NCBI GenBank assembly: GCA_051418055.1
Contig: JBPRGH010000072.1
Coordinates: 1 to 64,000, forward strand
From: JBPRGH01 sp051418055
GTDB lineage: Bacteria; Bacteroidota; Bacteroidia; Cytophagales; Cyclobacteriaceae
Length of the DNA stretch: 64,000 nucleotides
Direction of reading: 5' to 3'
Part shown: piece by piece, positions 56,236 through 64,000 of the stretch
Layout: the number at the start of each line of letters is the position of its first letter
Numbering within the stretch: the stretch's first letter is position 1
Notes under the pieces: generated by a model
What the model was told of the DNA's origin: nothing
The model's database searches: none
Seen by the model: only the letters and a program-made list of their open reading frames with translations
Made by a program: the position numbers and the translations under genes

Positions 56236-56703
56236 CTATTTCAACAGTGATTTTAGATCAGCAGGTGAGTATTTAACAGACTTTAATGTCTTATTATCTG
56301 ATGTACGGAATACAAGGTAGTTACCTTCAGCTTTTTTGTAGTAGCATTCAGTATCTCTTTCATTTTTATAGTAATCTACTGTTGCTTTTGCCTCTTCTTC
56401 CGTACGACAGGCTTTGCTCATATTTGATCTCTGAACTTCGTCAAACAAAGCTTTAAACTTATCGGCAAGCCCGAATTCCAGGATAGCACCGGAAAGTACA
56501 TATTGTATATCACATAAAGCATCGGCAATTTCCACTATATCCTTATCCCTTATGGCCTCTTCAAGCTCCTTAAGCTCCTCTGCAATAAGTGATACTCTAA
56601 GCTGACAACGTTTTTCATCAGGAATGGTGGGTTTCTCCAATATTGGGTGCTGAAATGTCTTATGGAATTCTGCGACCTGATTAAGTGCATCTGGTTGTTG
56701 CAT
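56236..56703 (-). CDS. MazG-like all-alpha NTP pyrophosphohydrolase
   Basis: 155 residues from ATG 56703; a GTG 13 codons upstream gives an implausible hydrophobic leader. The metal-binding motif lies in LIAEELKELEEAIRDKD followed by EIADALCDIQYVL, the EExxE...ExxD pattern of the MazG/HisE/dUTPase-2 superfamily. The C-terminal 50 residues form an extra domain. Substrate, perhaps a non-canonical NTP, is not known. Confidence 0.87.
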   Translation of the reverse strand: MQQPDALNQVAEFHKTFQHPILEKPTIPDEKRCQLRVSLIAEELKELEEAIRDKDIVEIADALCDIQYVLSGAILEFGLADKFKALFDEVQRSNMSKACRTEEEAKATVDYYKNERDTECYYKKAEGNYLVFRTSDNKTLKSVKYSPADLKSLLK

Positions 56704-56781
56704 AATTGAGATTTTAGTGAAATCCAAAAATAAAAAAAGCACTGATACTTTAAGGGCTTTTCGGCATTTAATAATCTTCTT

Positions 56782-58143
56782 CTACTTTAACTGATCCAGC
56801 ATGTCGCCGGATAAGCGTAAGATGGTAACTTCCGCATCAATTAGATTATAAGCTGATTGTAGCCTCTGGATAGATGAAGTAAGATAATTATTCTGAACAG
56901 TGCGGTAATCAAATGAATTTATTGTCCCACTTTTAAATTTCTCTTCTGACAATTCAAGGTTCAACCTGGCCACTTCCTCTTTTTTAGCATTTACCAGGTA
57001 GAGCTGTTTCTTCACGTTGTAATTAGCAACTGCTTTTGAAAGATCACGGTTGAGGCTGTTTTTTAGTTTATCTGTGGATATATTCTGTATATCTTCCCTA
57101 ATAACGGCATTTTTAATTGCTCTATTAATCTTATTCCCATTGAATAATGTAAAGGACAAGGTGAGGTTGGCAAAATAATAGTCTGTGACAGCATTCAATG
57201 GCTCTGAGGGGCCATACCTTCTTTCCCCCTCCTGATTTACCTGATAAGCATTGCTCAGGTCATTCCGGCTTCTATTATCAAAATATCCGGCATTGAAATT
57301 TAAGGATGGATAACGTTCTGCTCTTCGTAAAGCAAGATCATATTCCAATATTCTATTTGTCAGATACTGCTTCTTAAGGTCCACATTACCGTCGTACATT
57401 TTACTGCTCAATTCGGCATAATCAAATTCTTTTGGATCATATTCCAATGTACTAACTAATTCATATTGTGTATCAACTTCTTTTACACCCATTAAAAAAT
57501 TCAGATCCCTTAATGCATTTTCATAATTTAGCATCTGGTTAATGTATTCTGCAGAATCAGTTAAATAATTAGTTTCCTCCAGAAGCAGCTCATTTGTCAT
57601 GGCACTTCCAAATTCTGCTTTTATCTTAATGTATTCATATCTGTCGACAGAAAAATTAAGCTGCTTTTTAAATTCCTCCATCCGCTCAGCCTCAAGGACT
57701 GCACGATAGTAACCTAAAAGAATTGCCTGAACAGTATTTGAAATTACGATATCAGCATTCCCTTCAGCTTCATGTTGCAGGGTTTCAAGCCTGCTTTTGC
57801 TTATATGAGCACTAAACCCGTTGAACAGCTGCCAGTTTAAAGCAACCTGAGGGCTTAAACTATTCGAGATGATCTGACCCTGTAGCTGAAAGGGATTGGC
57901 TATCCTAACATTATCAGTAATTGTATTATTTTGATTGATATTCAGGGAGACATTAGGTAAATAACCAGCCTCGCCCAATGAATTATTATTTTCAGCTACT
58001 TCAATATTACTTTTTTGAATCCTAATATCGTAATTATTTGCAAGCCCTTTAGTAATAGCTTTCTGCAGGGTTAAAACCTCCTGTGCATATGACTGCCCAA
58101 CAAAGAATAAGCAGCAAATTGTAAGTATTATTTTGTTCATCAT
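56782..58143 (-). CDS. TolC-family outer-membrane efflux protein
   Basis: 453 residues from ATG 58143 (paired ATGs at 58143 and 58140); a longer reading runs back into the RND gene and is unlikely. Signal peptide to about residue 20 (VGQSYAQ). Two long helical repeats typical of TolC (LQKAITKGLANNYDIRIQKSNIEVAENNNSLGEAGYLP, here shortened: LANNYDIRI and ALRRAERYPSLNFNAGYF) form the trimeric tunnel. It is the last gene of the adaptor-RND-TolC operon. Confidence 0.93.
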   Translation of the reverse strand: MMNKIILTICCLFFVGQSYAQEVLTLQKAITKGLANNYDIRIQKSNIEVAENNNSLGEAGYLPNVSLNINQNNTITDNVRIANPFQLQGQIISNSLSPQVALNWQLFNGFSAHISKSRLETLQHEAEGNADIVISNTVQAILLGYYRAVLEAERMEEFKKQLNFSVDRYEYIKIKAEFGSAMTNELLLEETNYLTDSAEYINQMLNYENALRDLNFLMGVKEVDTQYELVSTLEYDPKEFDYAELSSKMYDGNVDLKKQYLTNRILEYDLALRRAERYPSLNFNAGYFDNRSRNDLSNAYQVNQEGERRYGPSEPLNAVTDYYFANLTLSFTLFNGNKINRAIKNAVIREDIQNISTDKLKNSLNRDLSKAVANYNVKKQLYLVNAKKEEVARLNLELSEEKFKSGTINSFDYRTVQNNYLTSSIQRLQSAYNLIDAEVTILRLSGDMLDQLK

Positions 58144-58150
58144 TAACTTC

Positions 58151-61100
58151 TTAAGCATGTTCTTTATACTCCTCCAGCCTCTTCTCATCTATGATCACTC
58201 TTTCTACATCCTCCCTTAATGGTTTATAGCCTGTCCAAAACCATTTGGCATACATACGGACATCATTAAACCACAGGATGAGTACCGGAAAGAATAATAA
58301 AATTATCACCGTTCCAATTAGCACCCCATATGCCACAGAGATAGCCATAGGGATAAGGAACTGCGCCTGAAAGCTTGTTTCCATAATTAAAGGATAGAGA
58401 CCGCAAACAGTAGTAATGGAAGTTAGCATGATCGGACGGAATCTCGCAATACCCGCATTATATGCTGCATCCTCCACCGACTGCCCTTCATCTTTAATCA
58501 GGCTATTGAATTTAGCCAGAAATACCACTGCGTCATTAATAATTACACCTGATAAGGCTATCATTCCCCATGCCGAAAGCAGTGATATAGGCAGAGATTC
58601 AATACCATGTCCAATAGCAGCACCTATCCACCCGAGTGGTATCATTGCTATTATAAGGATTGCCTGATAGAATGATTTAAAGGTGATCATCAGGATAAAA
58701 AATATTAAAACAAAGGCACCCCCGAAATAAAGCCCTATCTGTCCCTGAGCACGGCTACTCTCCCTTGACTGACCTCCGTAATCAACAGAAACAGTAGGAA
58801 ATAGAGTTTGAAGCTTAGGAACAATTTCATTTTTAACTTCTTCCATTATCGGAGGTACTTCGCCAAAAGGATCAATCATATCAGCTTCCACTGTTACTTC
58901 CCGTTTTGCATCATAATGTCTGATGCCACTTATGCTGCGATCTACGGAGTAATCAGCCAACTCACGTAATGGATATTGTGCTCCTGCAGCGGTTTTTACT
59001 TTCATATCCTCAAGCTGCCCTACATTTATCCTGTCAGATTCAGGGTATCGTACCCAAACCCTTACTTCATCACTTCCTTTTTGCAGGCGCTGAACCTCTT
59101 CTCCGAAGAACCCTTGCCGTATCTGGCGGGTAATATCATTATGGGTAAGTCCTAAAAAGTAAGCTTCAGGTTTTAGATCAAGAAGCATTTCTCTCCGGCC
59201 TACCTGAACATTGTCTTCAACATCCTTAAGTTCTGTAATTTTATTCAACTCGGTTTTCAGGTATTCTTTGGCATTTTGTAGTTCCGGATAATTTTCGCCC
59301 AACAATCTAACCGAAACAGGTTTACCAAATCTGTTTTGTCCACCAATATTAAATTTCTCAGCCTCCTGCACCGGACCTATCTTATCTCTTATACGCTCTA
59401 TAATGTCAAAACTATTTATTCCGGTATCATCAAGTTCTTTATGGAAAACGGTAATATTTCCTGCATGGCTGCCATTATCACCCATCTGGTTACCTCCCAG
59501 ATTACTGAAGGTAAAGGTTATAAAGTTTTCATCATCATTTAAATCATTTTTAAGGTCCTCATTTACCTGCCAGACGGCATTTTCAAATTTCAGCAGATAT
59601 GCCTCAGTCATATCCTCGCGTGTACCCGGTTTAAAGGACACATTTATATTAAAATTTGTAAAAGGGATCTGTGGGAAGAAAGTGGATTTAATGAAGCCAC
59701 CCTGTAAAAGTCCGGCAACTATTAAAAATAGCGAAAGAAGAAAACAAACAGATACAAACCTGTACTGCATTGTTACCTTTAAGAGCCTTCCATATATTTT
59801 ATAGCGTAAATAATCCAGCCCCTGATTTATTTTCTTTCGGATTTTAAAGCTGCGCGTATCTTCTTTTTTAATACTTAACACCTTTTTACTAGCCAAATGA
59901 GCCGGTAATACAAAAAATGCTTCAACCAGCGAAAAGGCAAGGCTTATTATCACCACAAGGCCCATATCCCTCAGGAATTCAAACCCCCCGGTAAGGAACA
60001 ATAAAGGAAGGAAAGCCACTATAGTTGTTAATACAGAAGTAAATACTGCAGGCAACACTTCCATGGTTCCGTCTACAGCTGCTTTTACAGGATTTCCGTG
60101 CTTTTCAAAGTGAGAGTATATATTTTCAGCTATTACTATACCATCATCTACGAGGATACCTATTACCAGGATCATCCCGAAGAGGCTGATCATGTTTATC
60201 GTAAAGCCAAAGAAAGCACCAACAATAAATAGGCCCAGGAAGGAGGAAGGGATCCCCCATGCCACCCAAAAAGATAAGCGGAGGCTCAAAAATGTTCCTA
60301 AAGCAATCAGTACCAAAGAAAGCCCCACAATGCCATTACCTGTTAGCATATCGAGGCGCTGTTGCAGGTAATCCATAAAATCGAATGCCACTACCAACTG
60401 AACAGCCTTGTTTGGTTCATTAAATTCTTCGGCATATTGACTAACAAAAGTAGAAATCTCTTTAAGGTCTTCATCTTCCAGCTTTAATACCTGAATAAAA
60501 ACAGCTGTTTTACCATTGAGAGTGGCTTTATTTGGCTGATCAGAGAATTGCTCTTTTATGCGGCCAACATCACGTAATAAAAGTTTACTTCCATCAGGAT
60601 TGCTTCTTAATACTATTTCCCCTATTAATGTAGCATCTGTTTCCTTTGCTTTTGACCGGATTAAGATCTCTTCTTTTTTTGATTTTATGCTTCCTGCAGA
60701 AATATCCCGATTATTCAACCTTACGGCAGCTGCTAATTGATCAAATGTAAGCCCGTAACGTTTAAGATCATTTTCAGAAACTTCAATTGAAATCTCCCTT
60801 GGGTTTAATCCCATTAATGATACCTGGCTCACTACACCGGATGCCAACAGGTCATCTTCAACTTTTTCAGCAAACTTTTTAAGTGTCAGAAGATCAACAT
60901 CACCCGTTATAGCAAGCCATTGTGATGGTGTTGTTGGTTTAATCTTATAAATTACCGGCTTTTCGGCATTTGCTGGAAAGGAACTAATTGCATCAACTGC
61001 ATTTTTTATTTCCGTGTAAACCTCATCAATATCGTAGTTTTCTAAAACGGTGATTGTAACAGAGGCAGAATTTTCTGAAGAGGAAGAAGTCAGCTCATCT

Positions 61101-61336
61101 ATCCCTGCTGTACTTTTAATTGCTTCTTCAATCTTAGTAGTAACACCTTCTTCCATTTCTTCCGGTGCTGCCCCAGGATAAACTACCTGAATACGTATTG
61201 TATTCACTTCTCTTGAAGGAAAAAAAGATTGTTTCGTACTTACTAAAGCAAGTATCCCGCCCAAAAGAGTTAAACCAATAATGATATTCGCCAGTATTGG
61301 ATATTTCACAAAATAAGCTATTGTGTTTCTAAGCAT
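58151..61336 (-). CDS. RND efflux transporter, inner-membrane permease
   Basis: 1061 residues, full length, with 12 predicted membrane helices and two large periplasmic domains. It has GGILALVSTKQSFFP at the N-terminus, the proton-relay GILVDDGIVIAEN in helix 4 and SGVIINDAVVFLAKFN in helix 10. It is a hydrophobe/amphiphile or similar export RND pump; the substrate cannot be read from sequence. It lies between the adaptor (17 bp) and TolC (7 bp). Confidence 0.95.
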   Translation of the reverse strand: MLRNTIAYFVKYPILANIIIGLTLLGGILALVSTKQSFFPSREVNTIRIQVVYPGAAPEEMEEGVTTKIEEAIKSTAGIDELTSSSSENSASVTITVLENYDIDEVYTEIKNAVDAISSFPANAEKPVIYKIKPTTPSQWLAITGDVDLLTLKKFAEKVEDDLLASGVVSQVSLMGLNPREISIEVSENDLKRYGLTFDQLAAAVRLNNRDISAGSIKSKKEEILIRSKAKETDATLIGEIVLRSNPDGSKLLLRDVGRIKEQFSDQPNKATLNGKTAVFIQVLKLEDEDLKEISTFVSQYAEEFNEPNKAVQLVVAFDFMDYLQQRLDMLTGNGIVGLSLVLIALGTFLSLRLSFWVAWGIPSSFLGLFIVGAFFGFTINMISLFGMILVIGILVDDGIVIAENIYSHFEKHGNPVKAAVDGTMEVLPAVFTSVLTTIVAFLPLLFLTGGFEFLRDMGLVVIISLAFSLVEAFFVLPAHLASKKVLSIKKEDTRSFKIRKKINQGLDYLRYKIYGRLLKVTMQYRFVSVCFLLSLFLIVAGLLQGGFIKSTFFPQIPFTNFNINVSFKPGTREDMTEAYLLKFENAVWQVNEDLKNDLNDDENFITFTFSNLGGNQMGDNGSHAGNITVFHKELDDTGINSFDIIERIRDKIGPVQEAEKFNIGGQNRFGKPVSVRLLGENYPELQNAKEYLKTELNKITELKDVEDNVQVGRREMLLDLKPEAYFLGLTHNDITRQIRQGFFGEEVQRLQKGSDEVRVWVRYPESDRINVGQLEDMKVKTAAGAQYPLRELADYSVDRSISGIRHYDAKREVTVEADMIDPFGEVPPIMEEVKNEIVPKLQTLFPTVSVDYGGQSRESSRAQGQIGLYFGGAFVLIFFILMITFKSFYQAILIIAMIPLGWIGAAIGHGIESLPISLLSAWGMIALSGVIINDAVVFLAKFNSLIKDEGQSVEDAAYNAGIARFRPIMLTSITTVCGLYPLIMETSFQAQFLIPMAISVAYGVLIGTVIILLFFPVLILWFNDVRMYAKWFWTGYKPLREDVERVIIDEKRLEEYKEHA

Positions 61337-61353
61337 GATGGTTTAACTGAAAA

Positions 61354-62532
61354 TTAATTATTAACCAGTTCAGTATTTGTGCTTTTCTCTTCTACATCAA
61401 TTTTACGTGTAGCGTCAAGCTTATAGGCTTTCATATTATTATATGCATTTACCAGCGCCTCCACTACAATATCGGAACCTTCCGGCACTCCATTTATTAC
61501 TACCGTCTCGGGATTGATCTTATGGATACGGACCTCGCTTACCTTCAGGAGGGTATCTTGTAGCAGAAAAACCTCATTGCCATTAAATAATGCTTCCCGT
61601 GGGATTAGCATACTTCCCGGCACCTGCTTACCGGGTATTGCAGCCTGAAGATATTGACCTGAATATATAGGGGTTTTGTTTTTCTGGACCTCAATATAAA
61701 CATCTATTGATTGAGTATTTTGATTTACAAAATCACTAACTCGAGTCACTCTTCCTATCCAGTTGCCGGCGCCACTTTCAGTAGATAAATATGCAGGGCT
61801 TCCTACAGTTATCCATTCGACATCCTTTACATCCACATCAACTTTTACCTCAATATTTCCACTTTCAATAATGCGGGCAATATTGCTTCCCGGGTTTACA
61901 TGGCTGCCATTCTGAAGGTTAACCAGATAAAAGGTGCCATCAAAAGGTGCATAGAAGCGATATTTTTTTAATTGCTCTTCTGAACTTTTTATACTATAGA
62001 AGCTGCTGAATATATCCCGGGTGGCTAAAAATGTTTTTTCCTTAGAAGATTTTACTTCAGGAAGTGCCGGTAATTTTTTCTCTGTATCTATAGCTTCAAA
62101 GTATTTTTCCCAATTTGGATAATTATCATTATAATCAATTTTCAGATCGGGTAGTATTGAAGCCAGATCTTTAAGGAACTTACTCTTCTGTGCCTGAAGG
62201 TTCAATTTTGCTTCTGCATCATCAACTTTAAAAAGAAGAGCTCCTTTCTTAAACCGTTGACCTTCCTTTAAAGGAATATTTCCCTGTGCCATTGTACCGC
62301 TTACCTGGGCTATTAAATCAAGATGTTCCGCTGTACTTACCCGACCAAAAGTTAATATTTCAGTTGGAACATCTTTATAAATTACCTGATCGGTTTTAAC
62401 GTATCTTTTTAGCTCTGCAGGAATTTTTTTTTCCGGTTCTTCCTTCTGATTCCCTAAGTAAACCATTCCAAAATATGATATGGCTAATAATGCCAGACCG
62501 GAGGCTACAATAATAATTTGCCTTTTTTCCAT
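61354..62532 (-). CDS. RND periplasmic adaptor (membrane fusion protein)
   Basis: 392 residues. An N-terminal membrane anchor (about 5-25, IIIVASGLALLAISYFGMV) is followed by a lipoyl half-motif (AQVSGTMAQGNIPLKEGQRFKKGALLFKVDD), a helical hairpin, a second half (YAPFDGTFYLVNLQNGSHVNPG) and a beta-barrel domain. It bridges the RND pump and TolC. First gene of the pump operon; no local regulator is attached except the NUDIX protein upstream, which looks aimed at pfkA. Confidence 0.94.
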   Translation of the reverse strand: MEKRQIIIVASGLALLAISYFGMVYLGNQKEEPEKKIPAELKRYVKTDQVIYKDVPTEILTFGRVSTAEHLDLIAQVSGTMAQGNIPLKEGQRFKKGALLFKVDDAEAKLNLQAQKSKFLKDLASILPDLKIDYNDNYPNWEKYFEAIDTEKKLPALPEVKSSKEKTFLATRDIFSSFYSIKSSEEQLKKYRFYAPFDGTFYLVNLQNGSHVNPGSNIARIIESGNIEVKVDVDVKDVEWITVGSPAYLSTESGAGNWIGRVTRVSDFVNQNTQSIDVYIEVQKNKTPIYSGQYLQAAIPGKQVPGSMLIPREALFNGNEVFLLQDTLLKVSEVRIHKINPETVVINGVPEGSDIVVEALVNAYNNMKAYKLDATRKIDVEEKSTNTELVNN

Positions 62533-62773
62533 TACGAATCAACTTCTATTTATTACAGGGACAAGTAATCTGCACTTAACTTTATTACTACTACCTGACG
62601 GATAATTACGTTCACCTAATCATTCATTTTTGATGAACGGTTTAAGTAAAACATAACCGATAACTATTGATGATAAAATATAATTTCAGTGCCTGATTTT
62701 GCAGCTGCAAAGTTGCTTAAATTTTATAAGAATTCAGGCGTATATATTATTGAAAAACAGAGGATCAGGTTGT
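62533..62773. other. Intergenic region upstream of the pump operon
   Basis: 241 bases, AT-rich, between the NUDIX gene end and the pump adaptor start. I found no RNA gene, convincing promoter or terminator, and no ORF with coding character. Confidence 0.5.
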
Positions 62774-63502
62774 CTACCACAATTGCACCGCCTGCTGGAT
62801 TTTTTTCAACCTGTTATAATTCACGCGGTATAATTTAGCCGGTTTATGTGCCACCTGCTGCTCTTTTTCACCGGTATCAATCAGTATTTTACTTGCAGAA
62901 AGTTTCTTGTAGAAATTTCGCTTGTCCAGCTTTTTATCCAGTATCGATTCATAAAGCTTTTGCAGCTGACGTACAGTAAAATTTTTCGGAAGCAATTCAA
63001 AGCCAACGGGATATGATTTAAGCTTCGACCTCAGTTGATTCAATGCGCTATCTACAATATCATTATGATCAAAAGCCAACTCGACAGGTTTATAAAGCGG
63101 ATGCCAGGTTACATTTCTGGCAAACGAGGAGGGAGAAGGATTTATATTCTTCATTAATGTCAATGCATAGTAACCTACGGTGATCACGCGTGCATATGGC
63201 TGCATCCTGACGCGGCCCAGCCACTCCATATCTGATAACTTTTTTATTCTGTCGGGATCACCAAATGTCTCAAATTGCTTTAAAGGTATATTTTCTACAT
63301 GAGTTAATTCTGACAAAACCCGCGCTGCTGCATCATCAAGGTTTTCCTGATCTGAGATCAGATCGCCGGGCAAAGCCAGCACATGCCTGCCCTCCTGCTG
63401 CCTTTCTATTAAAAGGACATTCAGTTTTTCATCATCAAAACCAAAAATGGCACAATCTACAGAAACATGTGGGTTTAAATTGTTACCTTGAAACTGTATC
63501 AT
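62774..63502 (-). CDS. NUDIX-fold transcriptional regulator (predicted non-hydrolytic)
   Basis: 242 residues. A NUDIX fold (about 10-140) is followed by a winged-helix domain (about 150-235, FTVRQLQKLYESIL...KRNFYKKL), the plan of NrtR/AraR-type regulators. The NUDIX box is degraded: where the enzyme has REUxEE the sequence reads RVLSEL, keeping only one of the metal-binding glutamates, so hydrolysis is not expected and a bound ligand is. It is transcribed away from pfkA, with a 17-base palindrome between. Related Bacteroidota proteins control sugar or NAD use; this one probably controls pfkA and itself (inferred). Confidence 0.88.
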   Translation of the reverse strand: MIQFQGNNLNPHVSVDCAIFGFDDEKLNVLLIERQQEGRHVLALPGDLISDQENLDDAAARVLSELTHVENIPLKQFETFGDPDRIKKLSDMEWLGRVRMQPYARVITVGYYALTLMKNINPSPSSFARNVTWHPLYKPVELAFDHNDIVDSALNQLRSKLKSYPVGFELLPKNFTVRQLQKLYESILDKKLDKRNFYKKLSASKILIDTGEKEQQVAHKPAKLYRVNYNRLKKIQQAVQLW

Positions 63503-63511
63503 ATATTATGC

Positions 63512-63542
63512 TTGACTAAGTGTACTACATACACTATTTTAG
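63512..63542 (+). promoter_or_regulatory. Predicted pfkA promoter
   Basis: TTG (63512-63514), 20 bases, then TATTTTAG (63535-63542), 23 bases before the pfkA ATG. The palindrome lies between the two boxes. Confidence 0.5.
63519..63535. promoter_or_regulatory. Perfect palindrome, candidate operator of the NUDIX regulator
   Basis: AGTGTA-CTACA-TACACT: 6-base perfect arms and a 5-base spacer, in the 63-base gap between two divergent genes, inside the predicted pfkA promoter. This is the position expected for repressor binding. A single site was seen. Confidence 0.6.
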
Positions 63543-63565
63543 CGCCAATTTAAGAAAAAAAATAA

Positions 63566-64000
63566 ATGGAGGAAAACATACAGCGAATAGGTGTATTTAC
63601 ATCCGGCGGAGATGCCCCGGGGATGAACGCGGCCATTCGGGCAGTAGTAAGAGCCTGTATATTTTATAAAAAAGAGGTATATGGAATATACAGGGGATAT
63701 GAAGGGATGATTGAGGGTGACATCCAAAAGATGCATGCACGTTCGGTGAGTAATATCCTGCAGCGTGGTGGTACTACCTTAAAATCGGCCCGAAGCCAGG
63801 AGTTCCGCACTCCAGAAGGACGCAAGAAAGCTTATGAAGCTTTACAAAATGAAGGGATTGATGCTCTTATTGCCATTGGTGGAGATGGTACCTTTAACGG
63901 CCTTCATGTTTTTTATAAGGAATATGGTATCCCTAGCATTTGTATTCCGGGGACAATAGATAATGACCTGCCGGGAACAGATTATACTATTGGTTTTGAT
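63566..64000 (+). CDS. pfkA: ATP-dependent 6-phosphofructokinase, N-terminal part (runs off window)
   Basis: 145 residues visible from ATG 63566 to the right edge, still open. Characteristic motifs: GVFTSGGDAPGMNAAIRAVV (nucleotide binding), LKSARSQEF, IGGDGTFNG and PGTIDNDLPGTDYTIGFD, the last including the catalytic Asp of TIDND. Gly after GGDG supports ATP rather than pyrophosphate as donor. It phosphorylates fructose 6-phosphate in glycolysis. Confidence 0.96.
   Translation, partial: MEENIQRIGVFTSGGDAPGMNAAIRAVVRACIFYKKEVYGIYRGYEGMIEGDIQKMHARSVSNILQRGGTTLKSARSQEFRTPEGRKKAYEALQNEGIDALIAIGGDGTFNGLHVFYKEYGIPSICIPGTIDNDLPGTDYTIGFD

Noticed and set aside
59403..59804. 133-residue plus-strand frame
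   Set aside because: Antisense to the RND permease with no recognisable domain.
61354..62532. NUDIX protein as regulator of the RND pump operon
   Set aside because: The palindrome and divergent arrangement point to pfkA, and no matching palindrome was seen before the pump genes.

Overview
The window looks like chromosomal DNA from a member of the Bacteroidota, most likely the order Cytophagales. This is judged from gene content only: SprB-repeat adhesin, nSTAND-WD40 and CHAT-TPR proteins, DUF3575 and DUF4159 families, an IcmF-type mutase, PorT-like barrels, AT-rich DNA, and promoters resembling the Bacteroidota TTTG-N19/20-TAnnTTTG pattern. TTG or GTG appears to start many genes. I saw no rRNA, tRNA, CRISPR array, transposase or prophage gene.

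Layout. 1-7387 (minus): a tightly packed envelope operon encoding an nSTAND NTPase with WD40 repeats, a TPR/beta-barrel protein and a beta-propeller lipoprotein, followed by the 5' part of a secreted SprB-repeat protein that runs off the left edge. 7520-13220 (minus): an ATP/ADP-carrier-like membrane protein fused to HEAT repeats and a cyclic-nucleotide domain, an OmpH-like protein, a rhomboid protease, an acidic unknown and a gamma-carbonic-anhydrase-like protein. 13283-23767 (plus): YceI lipoprotein, PabB, MiaB, a sigma-54 activator, LptE, a Lys-rich TPR protein, SecG and IcmF, with a clear terminator after secG. 23852-28974 (mixed): LON-domain protein, histidine kinase plus response regulator, Apt, OsmC, an eIF2B-like protein and YebC. 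29081-36164 (minus): HutI, a barrel protein, HemL, an LpoA-like TPR/periplasmic-binding protein and GuaA. 36264-40112 (minus): a 47-residue membrane peptide with its own terminator, then FdhF/YdeP oxidoreductase, a DUF7009-like protein and FdhD. 40205-46711 (mixed): an RND/MMPL exporter, a lipoprotein, two tandem DUF3575 proteins, a UspA-like protein, Dps and DUF4159. 46712-54959 (minus): a three-gene ATGA-coupled operon for an exported CHAT-TPR peptidase, an OmpA/PD40 protein and a coiled-coil/propeller protein. 55058-62532 (minus): histidine kinase, MazG-like protein and an RND tripartite pump. 62774-64000: a NUDIX-type regulator divergent from a truncated pfkA, with a perfect palindrome between them.

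How the parts connect. Much of the window serves the cell envelope: LPS transport (LptE), secretion (SecG), periplasmic chaperoning (OmpH-like), efflux, and two operons that pair a large signalling-type protein (nSTAND or CHAT) with exported beta-propeller and barrel/OmpA partners. The CHAT operon is the strongest candidate for an undescribed system, because all three products carry export signals whereas the characterised CHAT peptidases I know of act in the cytoplasm. The NUDIX regulator with an operator-like palindrome inside the predicted pfkA promoter is the clearest regulatory hypothesis.
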